Origin: Bacteroidota bacterium
GTDB lineage: Bacteria > Bacteroidota > Bacteroidia > Chitinophagales > LD1
Reading direction: 5' to 3'
Length of the DNA: 14,768 bases
Assembly (NCBI GenBank): GCA_018267435.1
Contig: JAFDYM010000415.1
Coordinates: 1 to 14,768 of the forward strand
Notes under the pieces: model-generated
What the model saw: the letters and a program-made list of their open reading frames with translations, nothing else
Database searches by the model: none
Told to the model about the DNA's origin: nothing
Translations under genes and position numbers: made by a program
In this document: in pieces, positions 1 to 5,841 of the stretch
Layout of the letters: the number at the start of each line of letters is the position of its first letter
How positions within the stretch are numbered: the stretch's first letter is position 1

Positions 1-556
1 GCAGCACAGGCTTAGAGTCTGATAGGGTTGAGCGAGGGTTAATCAAGTCTGTAGGCGATAATGAGGTACCGCATTTCTCGCACTGGTCGCCGTAGGCGTT
101 CTCGTTGGCGCACACAGGGCAGGTGCCTATTATATACCTATCGGCTAGAAACTGGTTTACCTTCTCATCGTAGTATTGGTCGGTTTCCTTCTCTTCAAAC
201 TTGCCCGCATCGTATAGCTTTCTGAAAAATGCCGAGGCAGTTTCATGATGTACCTTGCTGCTGGTGCGGCCATAGGCGCTAAACTGTATACCAAAGTCAT
301 CGAAAGACTGCTTCATCATATTGTGGTACTTATCTACCACCTGCTGCGGGGTTACACCCTCTTTGCGAGCGGTGATGGTGATAGGCACGCCGTGCTCATC
401 GCTACCGCAAATAAAAACCACGTCACGCTTTTGCGCCTTTAGGTAGCGCACATATATATCGGCCGGCACATAGCAACCCGCCAAGTGCCCAATGTGCACA
501 GGGCCATTGGCATAAGGCAATGCTGCTGTTACGGTATATCTTTTCCAGTTTTTCAT
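1..556 (-). CDS. metG: Methionyl-tRNA synthetase, N-terminal part (C-terminus beyond the window)
   Basis: The class I aminoacyl-tRNA synthetase that charges tRNA-Met with methionine in the cytoplasm. My reading of the minus strand from the ATG at 556-554 gives 185 codons that run off the left edge. It opens with MKNWKRYTVTAALPYANG, followed by the class I HIGH signature at residues 21-24 and GSDEHG at 51-56, a stretch typical of MetRS. Two CxxC knuckles (Cys146/149 and Cys159/162) are the zinc-binding insertion of the MetG connective domain. The KMSKS loop and anticodon-binding domain lie outside the window. There is no Shine-Dalgarno sequence before the ATG, as is usual in Bacteroidota. It lies 58 bases downstream of the T9SS cargo gene on the same strand and may be cotranscribed with it or have its own promoter. 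Identity is certain; only the left end is missing. Confidence 0.97.
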   Translation of the reverse strand, partial: MKNWKRYTVTAALPYANGPVHIGHLAGCYVPADIYVRYLKAQKRDVVFICGSDEHGVPITITARKEGVTPQQVVDKYHNMMKQSFDDFGIQFSAYGRTSSKVHHETASAFFRKLYDAGKFEEKETDQYYDEKVNQFLADRYIIGTCPVCANENAYGDQCEKCGTSLSPTDLINPRSTLSDSKPVL

Positions 557-614
557 ACTTGGCGAATATAATAAGGCAATTACACCCGCAAGCTAATAAG
601 GCAAAATATTTCAT

Positions 615-1376
615 CTACAACTTCACTATCCTTCTAAATCCAGTTTCGCCTTGGTAGTTTATTTTAAGCAGATAAGTGCCCGCAGCTAGGTGTGCGGTAG
701 AGATGTGCGATGTGCCCGCATCGAAAGTATTTATGGTTTGTCCGCTTAGGTTTATCAGTTCCACACTAGCATTTAAAGGTAGGTTGCTGATAGTAATATG
801 TTCAGTAGATGGATTGGGATAGATACTAAGTATATCCAAAAATGATGGCTCTTTTACCGATACCAAAGTATTACAATCCTCGTCGGTTTCTAACCATGCT
901 CTGAAAGCTTCCAATCCATACACATACTTTTGGTATTGCGGTGGTGCAGATGGATAACCTGATACAAATCCAAACACACTATCGCCTTGCACGCTTAAAA
1001 TCATAGCATGCGCATAAAAATTGTCCATACGGTAATCACCTATTACCTCCCAAGGGTTAGCTATCGAATCCACATAAGGTACATCAACTATAACAGTATC
1101 ACCAATGTTGCCTATTTGCCTAGCAGGTAGTTGCGTTGTATCCATACACCAAAACTTCGAATCCCATATTGTTATGGTATCATTCATTATAGTCCCCCTG
1201 TATACATGAAACACTTCAAGCTTTATACCATGCGGTATAGTATCTGCCACTTTACCATAAATAATTGTGTTGTTTGAGGCATTTCCCCTTTCGCAAAAGG
1301 GAGTAGTAATAAAAGAGCACGCTTGTGCCGCACTACCAAACAAAGCAAGTAGAACTAGGGTAAATATTGCTTTCAT
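615..1376 (-). CDS. Secreted protein with T9SS C-terminal sorting domain and possible NTR/TIMP-like N-domain
   Basis: A 253-residue exported protein. Residues 1-19 form a Sec signal peptide (MKAIFTLVLLALFGSAAQA) with probable cleavage before Cys20. Residues about 184-253 are a Por_Secre_tail (type IX secretion) sorting domain: the IYPNPSTEHITISN start, the VELINLSGQTI core, the AAGTYLLKI strand and the terminal FRRIVKL. By family knowledge this routes the protein through the outer membrane for release or surface anchoring. The mature N-terminal part begins ACSF...PFC, then IIYGKVAD and a beta-rich stretch with Cys77. This resembles the netrin/TIMP-like OB fold found in many Bacteroidota secreted proteins, but that is inference from pattern only. 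Four cysteines (20, 28, 77, 168) could form disulfides. No catalytic motif is visible, so the function is unknown. The start is fixed by the signal peptide. Confidence 0.88.
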   Translation of the reverse strand: MKAIFTLVLLALFGSAAQACSFITTPFCERGNASNNTIIYGKVADTIPHGIKLEVFHVYRGTIMNDTITIWDSKFWCMDTTQLPARQIGNIGDTVIVDVPYVDSIANPWEVIGDYRMDNFYAHAMILSVQGDSVFGFVSGYPSAPPQYQKYVYGLEAFRAWLETDEDCNTLVSVKEPSFLDILSIYPNPSTEHITISNLPLNASVELINLSGQTINTFDAGTSHISTAHLAAGTYLLKINYQGETGFRRIVKL

Positions 1377-1397
1377 AGTTAAGGTTTGATGTAAATA

Positions 1398-1421
1398 TAT
1401 AAACAGTTTTTACTGTTTATA
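1398..1421. repeat. Perfect 10-bp inverted repeat in the divergent promoter region
   Basis: The arms TATAAACAGT (1398-1407) and ACTGTTTATA (1412-1421) flank a TTTT spacer. It lies 21 bases upstream of the T9SS cargo start codon and 62 bases upstream of ldcA, between two divergent genes. There is no T-run after either arm, so an operator is more likely than a terminator. A minus-strand TATATTTA just downstream of it resembles the TAnnTTTG element, which would place the palindrome over the promoter of the cargo gene. The regulator is unknown. Confidence 0.5.
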
Positions 1422-1448
1422 CCCTAGCTATTGTCATAGGACTGTAAA

Positions 1449-1479
1449 ATTCAAGCTTCGCCACTTTCTTTTACATTTG
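1449..1479 (+). promoter_or_regulatory. Candidate Bacteroidota promoter of the ldcA-pnuC-kinase operon
   Basis: TACATTTG at 1472-1479 is a perfect match to the Bacteroidota -7 element TAnnTTTG. A weak -33 half (ATTC, against TTTG) lies 19 bases upstream at 1449-1452. The element ends four bases before the ldcA ATG, so transcription from it would start at or next to the start codon. The mRNA would then be leaderless or nearly so. Confidence 0.5.
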
Positions 1480-1483
1480 CCGC

Positions 1484-2380
1484 ATGTTACTACGTCCACA
1501 AGCTTTGCAGCCAGGCGATACGGTATATATACTAAGTACCGCCCGCAAAATAACCCTAGAGGAAATAACACCTGCCATCCATGCCTTTGAAAGCTGGGGG
1601 CTGAAGGTGCAGATAGGTAAAACCATTGGCAAGGAGTACCGCCAGTTTGCAGGTACCGATGCCGAACGTAAGGAAGATTTCCAAATAGCACTAGATGATA
1701 AGAATGTGCGCGCCATTATTTGCGCGCGCGGCGGCTATGGTACGGTGCGGATGATGGATGACCTGAACTATGACGAGTTTATGAAGAACCCGAAATGGGT
1801 AGTGGGCTTTAGCGATATTACGTTTCTGCACGTGCACATTAGCAACAGCATAGGCATACAAACGCTATCGGGCGCTATGCCTTTCAGCTTTGCTAAAAGT
1901 ACGCCGATGGCTATTGAAAGCTTGAAGAATGAACTGTTCGGCAAGCGCAACCAATATATAATAGAGCCCAACGAACTAAACCGCAAGGGCGAGGCGCAAG
2001 GCATATTGATAGGCGGCAACTTGTCTATTTTATACAGTATAACGGGTACTAAAAGCGGTATGAATACTTCTAACAAAATATTGTTTTTAGAAGACCTTGA
2101 CGAATACCTATACCATATAGACCGAATGATGATGAACCTGAAGCGCAGCAGCAAGCTGCACGACCTTGCTGGTTTGGTGATAGGCGGTTTTACTGATATG
2201 AAGGACAACAAGGTTGCCTTCGGCACATCTGCTTATGAAATAATAGCCGAGAATGTGGCGGAGTATAACTACCCGGTATGTTACGGCTTCCCTGCCGGGC
2301 ATGTAGATGATAACCGCGCCCTGGTAATAGGTGGCACTTACAAGCTAAGCGTAGGCGACAAAGAAGTGAAACTATATTAA
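1484..2380 (+). CDS. ldcA: LD-carboxypeptidase (muramoyltetrapeptide carboxypeptidase), peptidase family S66
   Basis: A serine peptidase that removes the terminal D-alanine from L,D-linked murein tetrapeptides during peptidoglycan recycling. Its 298 residues match the usual S66 length. The N-domain has LQPGDTVYILSTA (8-20) and the CARGGYGTVRMM segment (80-91). The nucleophile Ser110 sits in VVGFSDIT, the catalytic Glu203 in FLEDLDEYLYHIDRM, and His273 in AGHVDDN; together these give the Ser-Glu-His triad of the family. There is no signal peptide, which fits a cytoplasmic enzyme acting on imported murein peptides. The start is supported by the conserved N-terminal motif and by the promoter just upstream. 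The stop codon overlaps the pnuC start by one base (TAATG), so the two are translationally coupled. Isoleucine is coded AUA 18 times, AUU 7 times and AUC once. Confidence 0.93.
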   Translation: MLLRPQALQPGDTVYILSTARKITLEEITPAIHAFESWGLKVQIGKTIGKEYRQFAGTDAERKEDFQIALDDKNVRAIICARGGYGTVRMMDDLNYDEFMKNPKWVVGFSDITFLHVHISNSIGIQTLSGAMPFSFAKSTPMAIESLKNELFGKRNQYIIEPNELNRKGEAQGILIGGNLSILYSITGTKSGMNTSNKILFLEDLDEYLYHIDRMMMNLKRSSKLHDLAGLVIGGFTDMKDNKVAFGTSAYEIIAENVAEYNYPVCYGFPAGHVDDNRALVIGGTYKLSVGDKEVKLY

Positions 2381-2952
2381 TGAATAGCGCCATAGAATAT
2401 GCAGCGGTAGCCCTAGGCATACTTAACGTGGTACTGGCGGCGCGTGGCAGTATATGGTGCTGGCCCGCGGGTATAGTAGGTGGTGCACTGTATGTGTACC
2501 TTAACTACGGCTGGCAACTGTACTACGATATGGTGCTGCAATTCTTTTATGTAGCAGCGGGCTTTTATGGTTGGTACAAATGGACGCGCAAAGAAGGCGA
2601 AGCCGAACTGCCTATCATAGCATGGCCATTCAAAAAGCAAGTGCCGCTTATCCTATCTGGCATCGTCATATCTGCCATACTCGGTAGCATTACTTACTAC
2701 TATCTAAAAACATGGATTACCTATTTCGATGCCACGGTTACCGTGTTCAGCTTTATAGCTACCTGGATGATGGCGAAGAAGATAATAGAAAACTGGCTGT
2801 GGTGGATAGTGATAGACAGCGCCTGCATAGGTTTGTATCTATTGAAGGATGCGCCTGCTACTTCATTCCTATTCGCTGTACTTACAGTTGGTGCAGCTTA
2901 TGCTTATTATAACTGGCGCAAAGATATGGCGCTACAAACCCAAACGGCATGA
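2380..2952 (+). CDS. pnuC: PnuC-family vitamin transporter (nicotinamide riboside, or possibly thiamine)
   Basis: An inner-membrane facilitator of 190 residues with about seven hydrophobic segments. PnuC-family marks are the aromatic WCWPAGIVGG stretch (26-35), YDMVLQFFYVAAGFYGWYKW (49-68), and the DATVTVFSFIATWMMAKKIIENWLWW region (117-142), which carries the conserved W-x-x-W ligand-site motif. Family members move nicotinamide riboside (PnuC), thiamine (PnuT) or riboflavin (PnuX) by facilitated diffusion, with a cytoplasmic kinase trapping the vitamin. It overlaps ldcA by one base and the kinase gene by four (ATGA), so the three genes form one operon. The NadR-like partner favours nicotinamide riboside. 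The TPP riboswitch and receptor 2.7 kb downstream leave thiamine open. The substrate cannot be settled from sequence reading. Confidence 0.9.
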   Translation: MNSAIEYAAVALGILNVVLAARGSIWCWPAGIVGGALYVYLNYGWQLYYDMVLQFFYVAAGFYGWYKWTRKEGEAELPIIAWPFKKQVPLILSGIVISAILGSITYYYLKTWITYFDATVTVFSFIATWMMAKKIIENWLWWIVIDSACIGLYLLKDAPATSFLFAVLTVGAAYAYYNWRKDMALQTQTA

Positions 2953-3470
2953 GCAATAAGCGCGTAATAGTTACGGGTACTGAAAGCACAGGCAAAACTA
3001 CCCTATGCGAACAACTGTGCTTGCACTACCAATGCGCTTATGTACCCGATGTATCGCGCGACTACATAGCTGCGCTTAACCGCGCTTACACCTATAAGGA
3101 TGTATTAGAAATAGCCAAAGGCATTATAAAGGCAGAGGATGAAGCGCTTCTTCAACCTGCACCATTTGTATTGAGCGATAACGACCTCATCAATATAAAA
3201 ATATGGTTGCAGTACTATAACTGGCATGTGCCGCAATGGTTAGAAGATGCCATCGTTGACAGAAAGCCCTACCTGTTCCTGCTTTGCGATATAGACTTAC
3301 CTTGGGTAGCCGATGCGCAAAGGGCTAACCCCAATGACAGAGATATTCTGTTTCAACAGTTTATAGCCGAGCTAAACAAATTAGGAGCCGAATATCAACT
3401 AATATCGGGCACTTATACACAAAGGCTGCAAAGCGCTGTAAATCATGTAGATTTTATGCTTACAAAGTAG
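2949..3470 (+). CDS. NadR-like P-loop kinase (ribosylnicotinamide kinase type, AAA_28)
   Basis: A 173-residue cytoplasmic nucleotide kinase of the NadR C-terminal domain type. It shows a Walker A motif GTESTGKT (10-17), a VLSDNDLINIKIWLQYY segment (74-90) matching the substrate-binding stretch of NadR kinases, and LCDIDLPWVADAQRANPNDRD (112-132), the lid region with its arginines. GTYTQRLQSAV (154-164) matches the family's C-terminal end. It lacks the N-terminal helix-turn-helix and NMN adenylyltransferase domains of full-length NadR, so it is a stand-alone kinase. By family knowledge it would phosphorylate and trap the vitamin imported by the PnuC protein, with which its reading frame overlaps by four bases. 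Nicotinamide riboside is the default substrate. A thiamine kinase role is a reasonable alternative given the nearby TPP-regulated receptor. Confidence 0.87.
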   Translation: MSNKRVIVTGTESTGKTTLCEQLCLHYQCAYVPDVSRDYIAALNRAYTYKDVLEIAKGIIKAEDEALLQPAPFVLSDNDLINIKIWLQYYNWHVPQWLEDAIVDRKPYLFLLCDIDLPWVADAQRANPNDRDILFQQFIAELNKLGAEYQLISGTYTQRLQSAVNHVDFMLTK

Positions 3471-3485
3471 CGATACATTGGAACA

Positions 3486-3509
3486 TTTTTACGGGGCTTA
3501 ACGTAAAAA
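3486..3509. repeat. 8-bp inverted repeat in the leader of the histidine kinase gene
   Basis: The arms TTTTTACG (3486-3493) and CGTAAAAA (3502-3509) flank the spacer GGGCTTAA, 22 bases upstream of the kinase ATG and 15 bases after the stop of the NadR-like gene. It has no downstream T-run, so it is a weak terminator candidate. An operator or leader hairpin for the kinase gene is as likely. Part of it (ATTTTnACGGGGC) recurs upstream of the lipoprotein gene at 12264. Confidence 0.4.
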
Positions 3510-3531
3510 CAGTATTGACTATAAGTATATA

Positions 3532-5370
3532 ATGGCACGAACCACAACGTCCAACACCTTATATGACGTAACAACTAATTTGCTTTCGGAGTTTAGCAGC
3601 CGAATAGCGAAGCGGGATACCGATGCACTAGACTTTGGCATGGATGCTTTTCTGTTCGCCAAAAGTTTAGAGGACAAGGATCTAATACTACGCTCGTGCA
3701 GGGCACTTTCGCAGTTTTACAGCGAGGTAAAGAGCGAGTTTCCTAATGCCATTGGCGTACTGGAAGAAGGTGTAAACTACTTAGATGAAGACTGCGATAC
3801 CGAAAACCGCGCCGAGCTATACCGCCTAATAGGCTTGAACTACGACTACCTAGGCGAGCTTATAAAATCGAAGAGCGCATACGATGCATCGATAAAAGAA
3901 CTACAGCGCCTAGGCGACCATACCAGTACAGGTAAGTTGACCATGGCACGCTCGCAGTTCAACCTTTCTATCATATACGGCAAGCTAGGTATGCCGCAAC
4001 AAAGCGATGAATGCCTGCACAGTGCCTACCTACAATACAAAACGCTTGGCGATAAGTCGGGCATAGCGCGTTGCTATATTTCGTTTGGTGTAAGTATAGA
4101 GGAAAAGAAAGATGAAGACCGCGAAATAGCCCGCAACACAGCACTTGAGTACTATCAAAAAGCAGCAGCACTTTCGTTAGAAATAAATGATGATTTAAGC
4201 TACTGCGTATCGATGGGTAACATAGCGGTGAAGTACGCCGAAATGGAACGCTTCGATGACGCCTTGGTTGCAGCCTTCGATGCATTGGAGAAAGCCAAAC
4301 GTTCGGCCAACAAACGCTTTCAGCTTAACCTGCATAGGCAAATAGGTAGGTGCTACCATTTAAAGAAAGACTTTGAAAACAGTAAGAAGTGGTTCGAAGC
4401 TTGCGAGGTAATATTTAAAGACCTTGGCTTGGCCGTTGATTACTACGACTTATATCGTTACTGGTCAGAGATGCTATTTGAGGCAGGCGACCATAAAGAG
4501 GCATACCTCAAGCTGCAAAAATCATTGAAGCAGCAAGAGGAGATGCACGAGTTCCACAAAAACGCGGCAGTAGACCATGCTACCTTGAAACTTCAACTAG
4601 AAGAAGGCCGTAAAGAAAAGGCCCTGCTGAAGAAGAAGAATGCTGAGATAGCCGAATACACACAAAAGCTGGAAGCATCAAACTTCGAGCTGAAACAGTT
4701 TGCGCACGTAGCATCGCACGATATGAAAGAGCCGCTGCGTACAGTAACCAACTACTCGCAGCTGCTGATAAAAAGCTTTGGACAGGAAAACCTGAGCGAT
4801 GAGCAGCGCGTGTACATGAAGTACCTTGGCGAAGGCACTAACCGCATGATGGACGTAATAAACAGCATGCTTCGCCTATCGGAAATAAACACCGTAAGCG
4901 CGCAAACCGACCTTGACCTAAACAATGTGTTTATAGATGCATTGAACTACTTAAGTGATGACATTGGCAAAACCAGTGCATTGATATCGGCAGAGCATTT
5001 GCCGACCATACATACCGATAGGGTATTAATGAACCAGCTGTTCCAAAATATATTAAGCAACTCGATAAAGTATAATAGCAGCATACCACCTATAATTGAA
5101 GTAGCATATAGGGAACTAGAAGAATCGCACTATTTCGAGATAGCCGATAACGGTATAGGTATACAGCATGAGTATAGAGAGAAAGTATTCTTCATTTTCC
5201 AACGCCTACACGCTAGGCACGAGTATGAAGGCAATGGCATGGGCTTAACCGTATGCAAAAAGATAATAGACAGCTTAAAGGGCAGGATATGGATAGAAGA
5301 TTCGCACCTAGGGGGCACTAAAGTTTGTTTCACCATACCTAAATATAGCTATGCAACTATTGCTACGTAA
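3532..5370 (+). CDS. Soluble TPR-domain sensor histidine kinase
   Basis: A 612-residue two-component histidine kinase without a signal peptide or transmembrane segments, so it is expected to be cytoplasmic. Residues about 10-335 are helical tetratricopeptide-like repeats (for example ENRAELYRLIGLNYDYLGEL, ARSQFNLSIIYGKLGM, LNLHRQIGRCYHLKKDFENS). A coiled-coil linker rich in Lys and Glu follows at about 335-385. The HisKA domain carries the phospho-acceptor His396 in VASHDMKEPL. The ATPase domain has the N box with Asn506 and Asn510, the G1 box DNGIGI (539-544), the F box VFFIFQRLH (552-560) and the G2 box EGNGMGL (566-572). All catalytic motifs are intact. No response regulator lies in the window, so it is an orphan kinase here. 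Its ligand is unknown; the TPR part may sense a partner protein. The 3' end overlaps a small ORF starting at 5351. Confidence 0.92.
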   Translation: MARTTTSNTLYDVTTNLLSEFSSRIAKRDTDALDFGMDAFLFAKSLEDKDLILRSCRALSQFYSEVKSEFPNAIGVLEEGVNYLDEDCDTENRAELYRLIGLNYDYLGELIKSKSAYDASIKELQRLGDHTSTGKLTMARSQFNLSIIYGKLGMPQQSDECLHSAYLQYKTLGDKSGIARCYISFGVSIEEKKDEDREIARNTALEYYQKAAALSLEINDDLSYCVSMGNIAVKYAEMERFDDALVAAFDALEKAKRSANKRFQLNLHRQIGRCYHLKKDFENSKKWFEACEVIFKDLGLAVDYYDLYRYWSEMLFEAGDHKEAYLKLQKSLKQQEEMHEFHKNAAVDHATLKLQLEEGRKEKALLKKKNAEIAEYTQKLEASNFELKQFAHVASHDMKEPLRTVTNYSQLLIKSFGQENLSDEQRVYMKYLGEGTNRMMDVINSMLRLSEINTVSAQTDLDLNNVFIDALNYLSDDIGKTSALISAEHLPTIHTDRVLMNQLFQNILSNSIKYNSSIPPIIEVAYRELEESHYFEIADNGIGIQHEYREKVFFIFQRLHARHEYEGNGMGLTVCKKIIDSLKGRIWIEDSHLGGTKVCFTIPKYSYATIAT

Positions 5371-5491
5371 AACCAATAAAGCGCGCTTGGCACTACAACA
5401 AGTGCTGCCTTTTTGTGCTAGCTATATTGCGTTAGGCATTATCTCTGCATTTATGTACTACCACCGTAAACCCGAAAAGGTGAAGGTGTAG
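5351..5491 (+). CDS. Possible 46-residue single-TM small protein overlapping the kinase 3' end
   Basis: An ATG at 5351, in a different frame from the kinase, opens a 46-codon ORF ending with TAG at 5489-5491; the last 20 bases of the kinase gene overlap it. The product begins MQLLLRKTNKARLALQQ, followed by one hydrophobic segment (VLPFCASYIALGIISAFMYY, residues 18-37) and a basic tail HRKPEKVKV. That is a sensible single-span membrane peptide with positive flanks, and the codon choice resembles that of neighbouring genes. The stop-start overlap would give translational coupling to the kinase. It could be a small regulator of the kinase or a chance ORF. No family is recognised. Confidence 0.45.
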   Translation: MQLLLRKTNKARLALQQVLPFCASYIALGIISAFMYYHRKPEKVKV

Positions 5492-5496
5492 TAAAT

Positions 5497-5536
5497 TGGA
5501 ACACGGATGAGACGGATAACACAGATTTCACGGATA
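5497..5536. repeat. Degenerate ~10-base-period repeat (ACACGGATnA/ACAGAT type), copy 1
   Basis: GAACACGGATGA is followed by ACGGATAACACAGAT and TTTCACGGAT. A second copy at 8789-8828 shares GAACACGGATGA and ACGGATAACACAGAT exactly and has one extra ten-base unit between them. Such low-complexity intergenic sequence is common in Bacteroidota genomes. It is not coding. The rest of 5537-5642 is pyrimidine-rich, with imperfect CTCTGC repeats at 5588-5632, and I see no gene there. Confidence 0.55.
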
Positions 5537-5642
5537 CCTTTCTAAAGAGATAGCAAACTATCTTACCTCTCAATCTACCCTATTTTTCTCTGCTCAACTC
5601 TGCGCGCTCTCTATTGCCTCTGCGTAGTACTTTTTATCTGCA

Positions 5643-5675
5643 TTTGCTTTTTCCGAAAAATTGAACATACATTTG
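5643..5675 (+). promoter_or_regulatory. Promoter for the TPP riboswitch / TonB receptor transcript
   Basis: TTTG at 5643-5646 and TACATTTG at 5668-5675, separated by 21 bases, fit the Bacteroidota -33 (TTTG) and -7 (TAnnTTTG) elements, with the second a perfect match. A start about 6-8 bases after the -7 element would lie near 5682, exactly at the 5' edge of the riboswitch aptamer. This is strong positional support. Confidence 0.65.
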
Positions 5676-5680
5676 CGCCA

Positions 5681-5768
5681 ACTTTCTGGGGGCGTTTTTG
5701 CGTAACAGCAAATTCTGAGAAGAACCCTTCGAACCTGAACATGGTAATGCATGCGTAAGGGAAGAAAA
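5681..5768 (+). promoter_or_regulatory. TPP (thiamine pyrophosphate) riboswitch aptamer, THI box
   Basis: The conserved TPP aptamer parts occur in order. GGGGG at 5688-5692 opens the core. A variable hairpin follows with stem TTTGC (5697-5701) / GCAAA (5708-5712). CTGAGA is at 5715-5720, ACCCTTCGAACCTGA at 5724-5738, and GGTAATGC followed by GCGTAAGGGAA at 5743-5763. These match the THI-box consensus (CTGAGA, ACCCTTtGAACCTGAt, GGATAATGCcaGCGtAGGGA) with few changes. TPP binding normally lowers expression of the downstream gene, here the TonB-dependent receptor starting 73 bases later. No ligand-pocket element appears to be missing. Confidence 0.93.
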
Positions 5769-5812
5769 GCGGGCTGCTAGCGCCTGCGTGCATCTTTCTC
5801 AATCCTTCATGA

Positions 5813-5839
5813 AAGGTTTTAAAAAACACTTAAAACCTT
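5813..5839 (+). promoter_or_regulatory. Start-codon-proximal hairpin, candidate riboswitch expression platform
   Basis: The arms AAGGTTTTAA (5813-5822) and TTAAAACCTT (5830-5839) are perfectly complementary around a 7-base loop, and the hairpin ends two bases before the receptor ATG at 5842. No U-run follows, so it is more likely to control ribosome access than termination. Its 5' arm can instead pair with CCTT at 5804-5807. Upstream, 5785-5793 can pair with aptamer bases 5747-5755 over nine positions with two G-U wobbles. This gives plausible alternative folds. Confidence 0.5.
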
Positions 5840-5841
5840 GT

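Noticed and set aside
423..614. Separate minus-strand ORF overlapping the metG start
   Set aside because: It is an alternative frame over the conserved metG N-terminus and has no recognisable product.
2949..3470. AAA-type defence ATPase
   Set aside because: The NadR-kinase segments downstream of Walker A and the coupled pnuC gene explain it better.
5548..5563. AGATAG-CAAA-CTATCT hairpin as the terminator of the kinase and small ORF
   Set aside because: The stem is only six bp, AT-rich, and lacks a following T-run.
5788..5841. Earlier in-frame starts (GTG 5788, ATG 5809) for the TonB receptor
   Set aside because: They lie in the riboswitch leader and would put a charged extension before a good signal peptide that starts at 5842.
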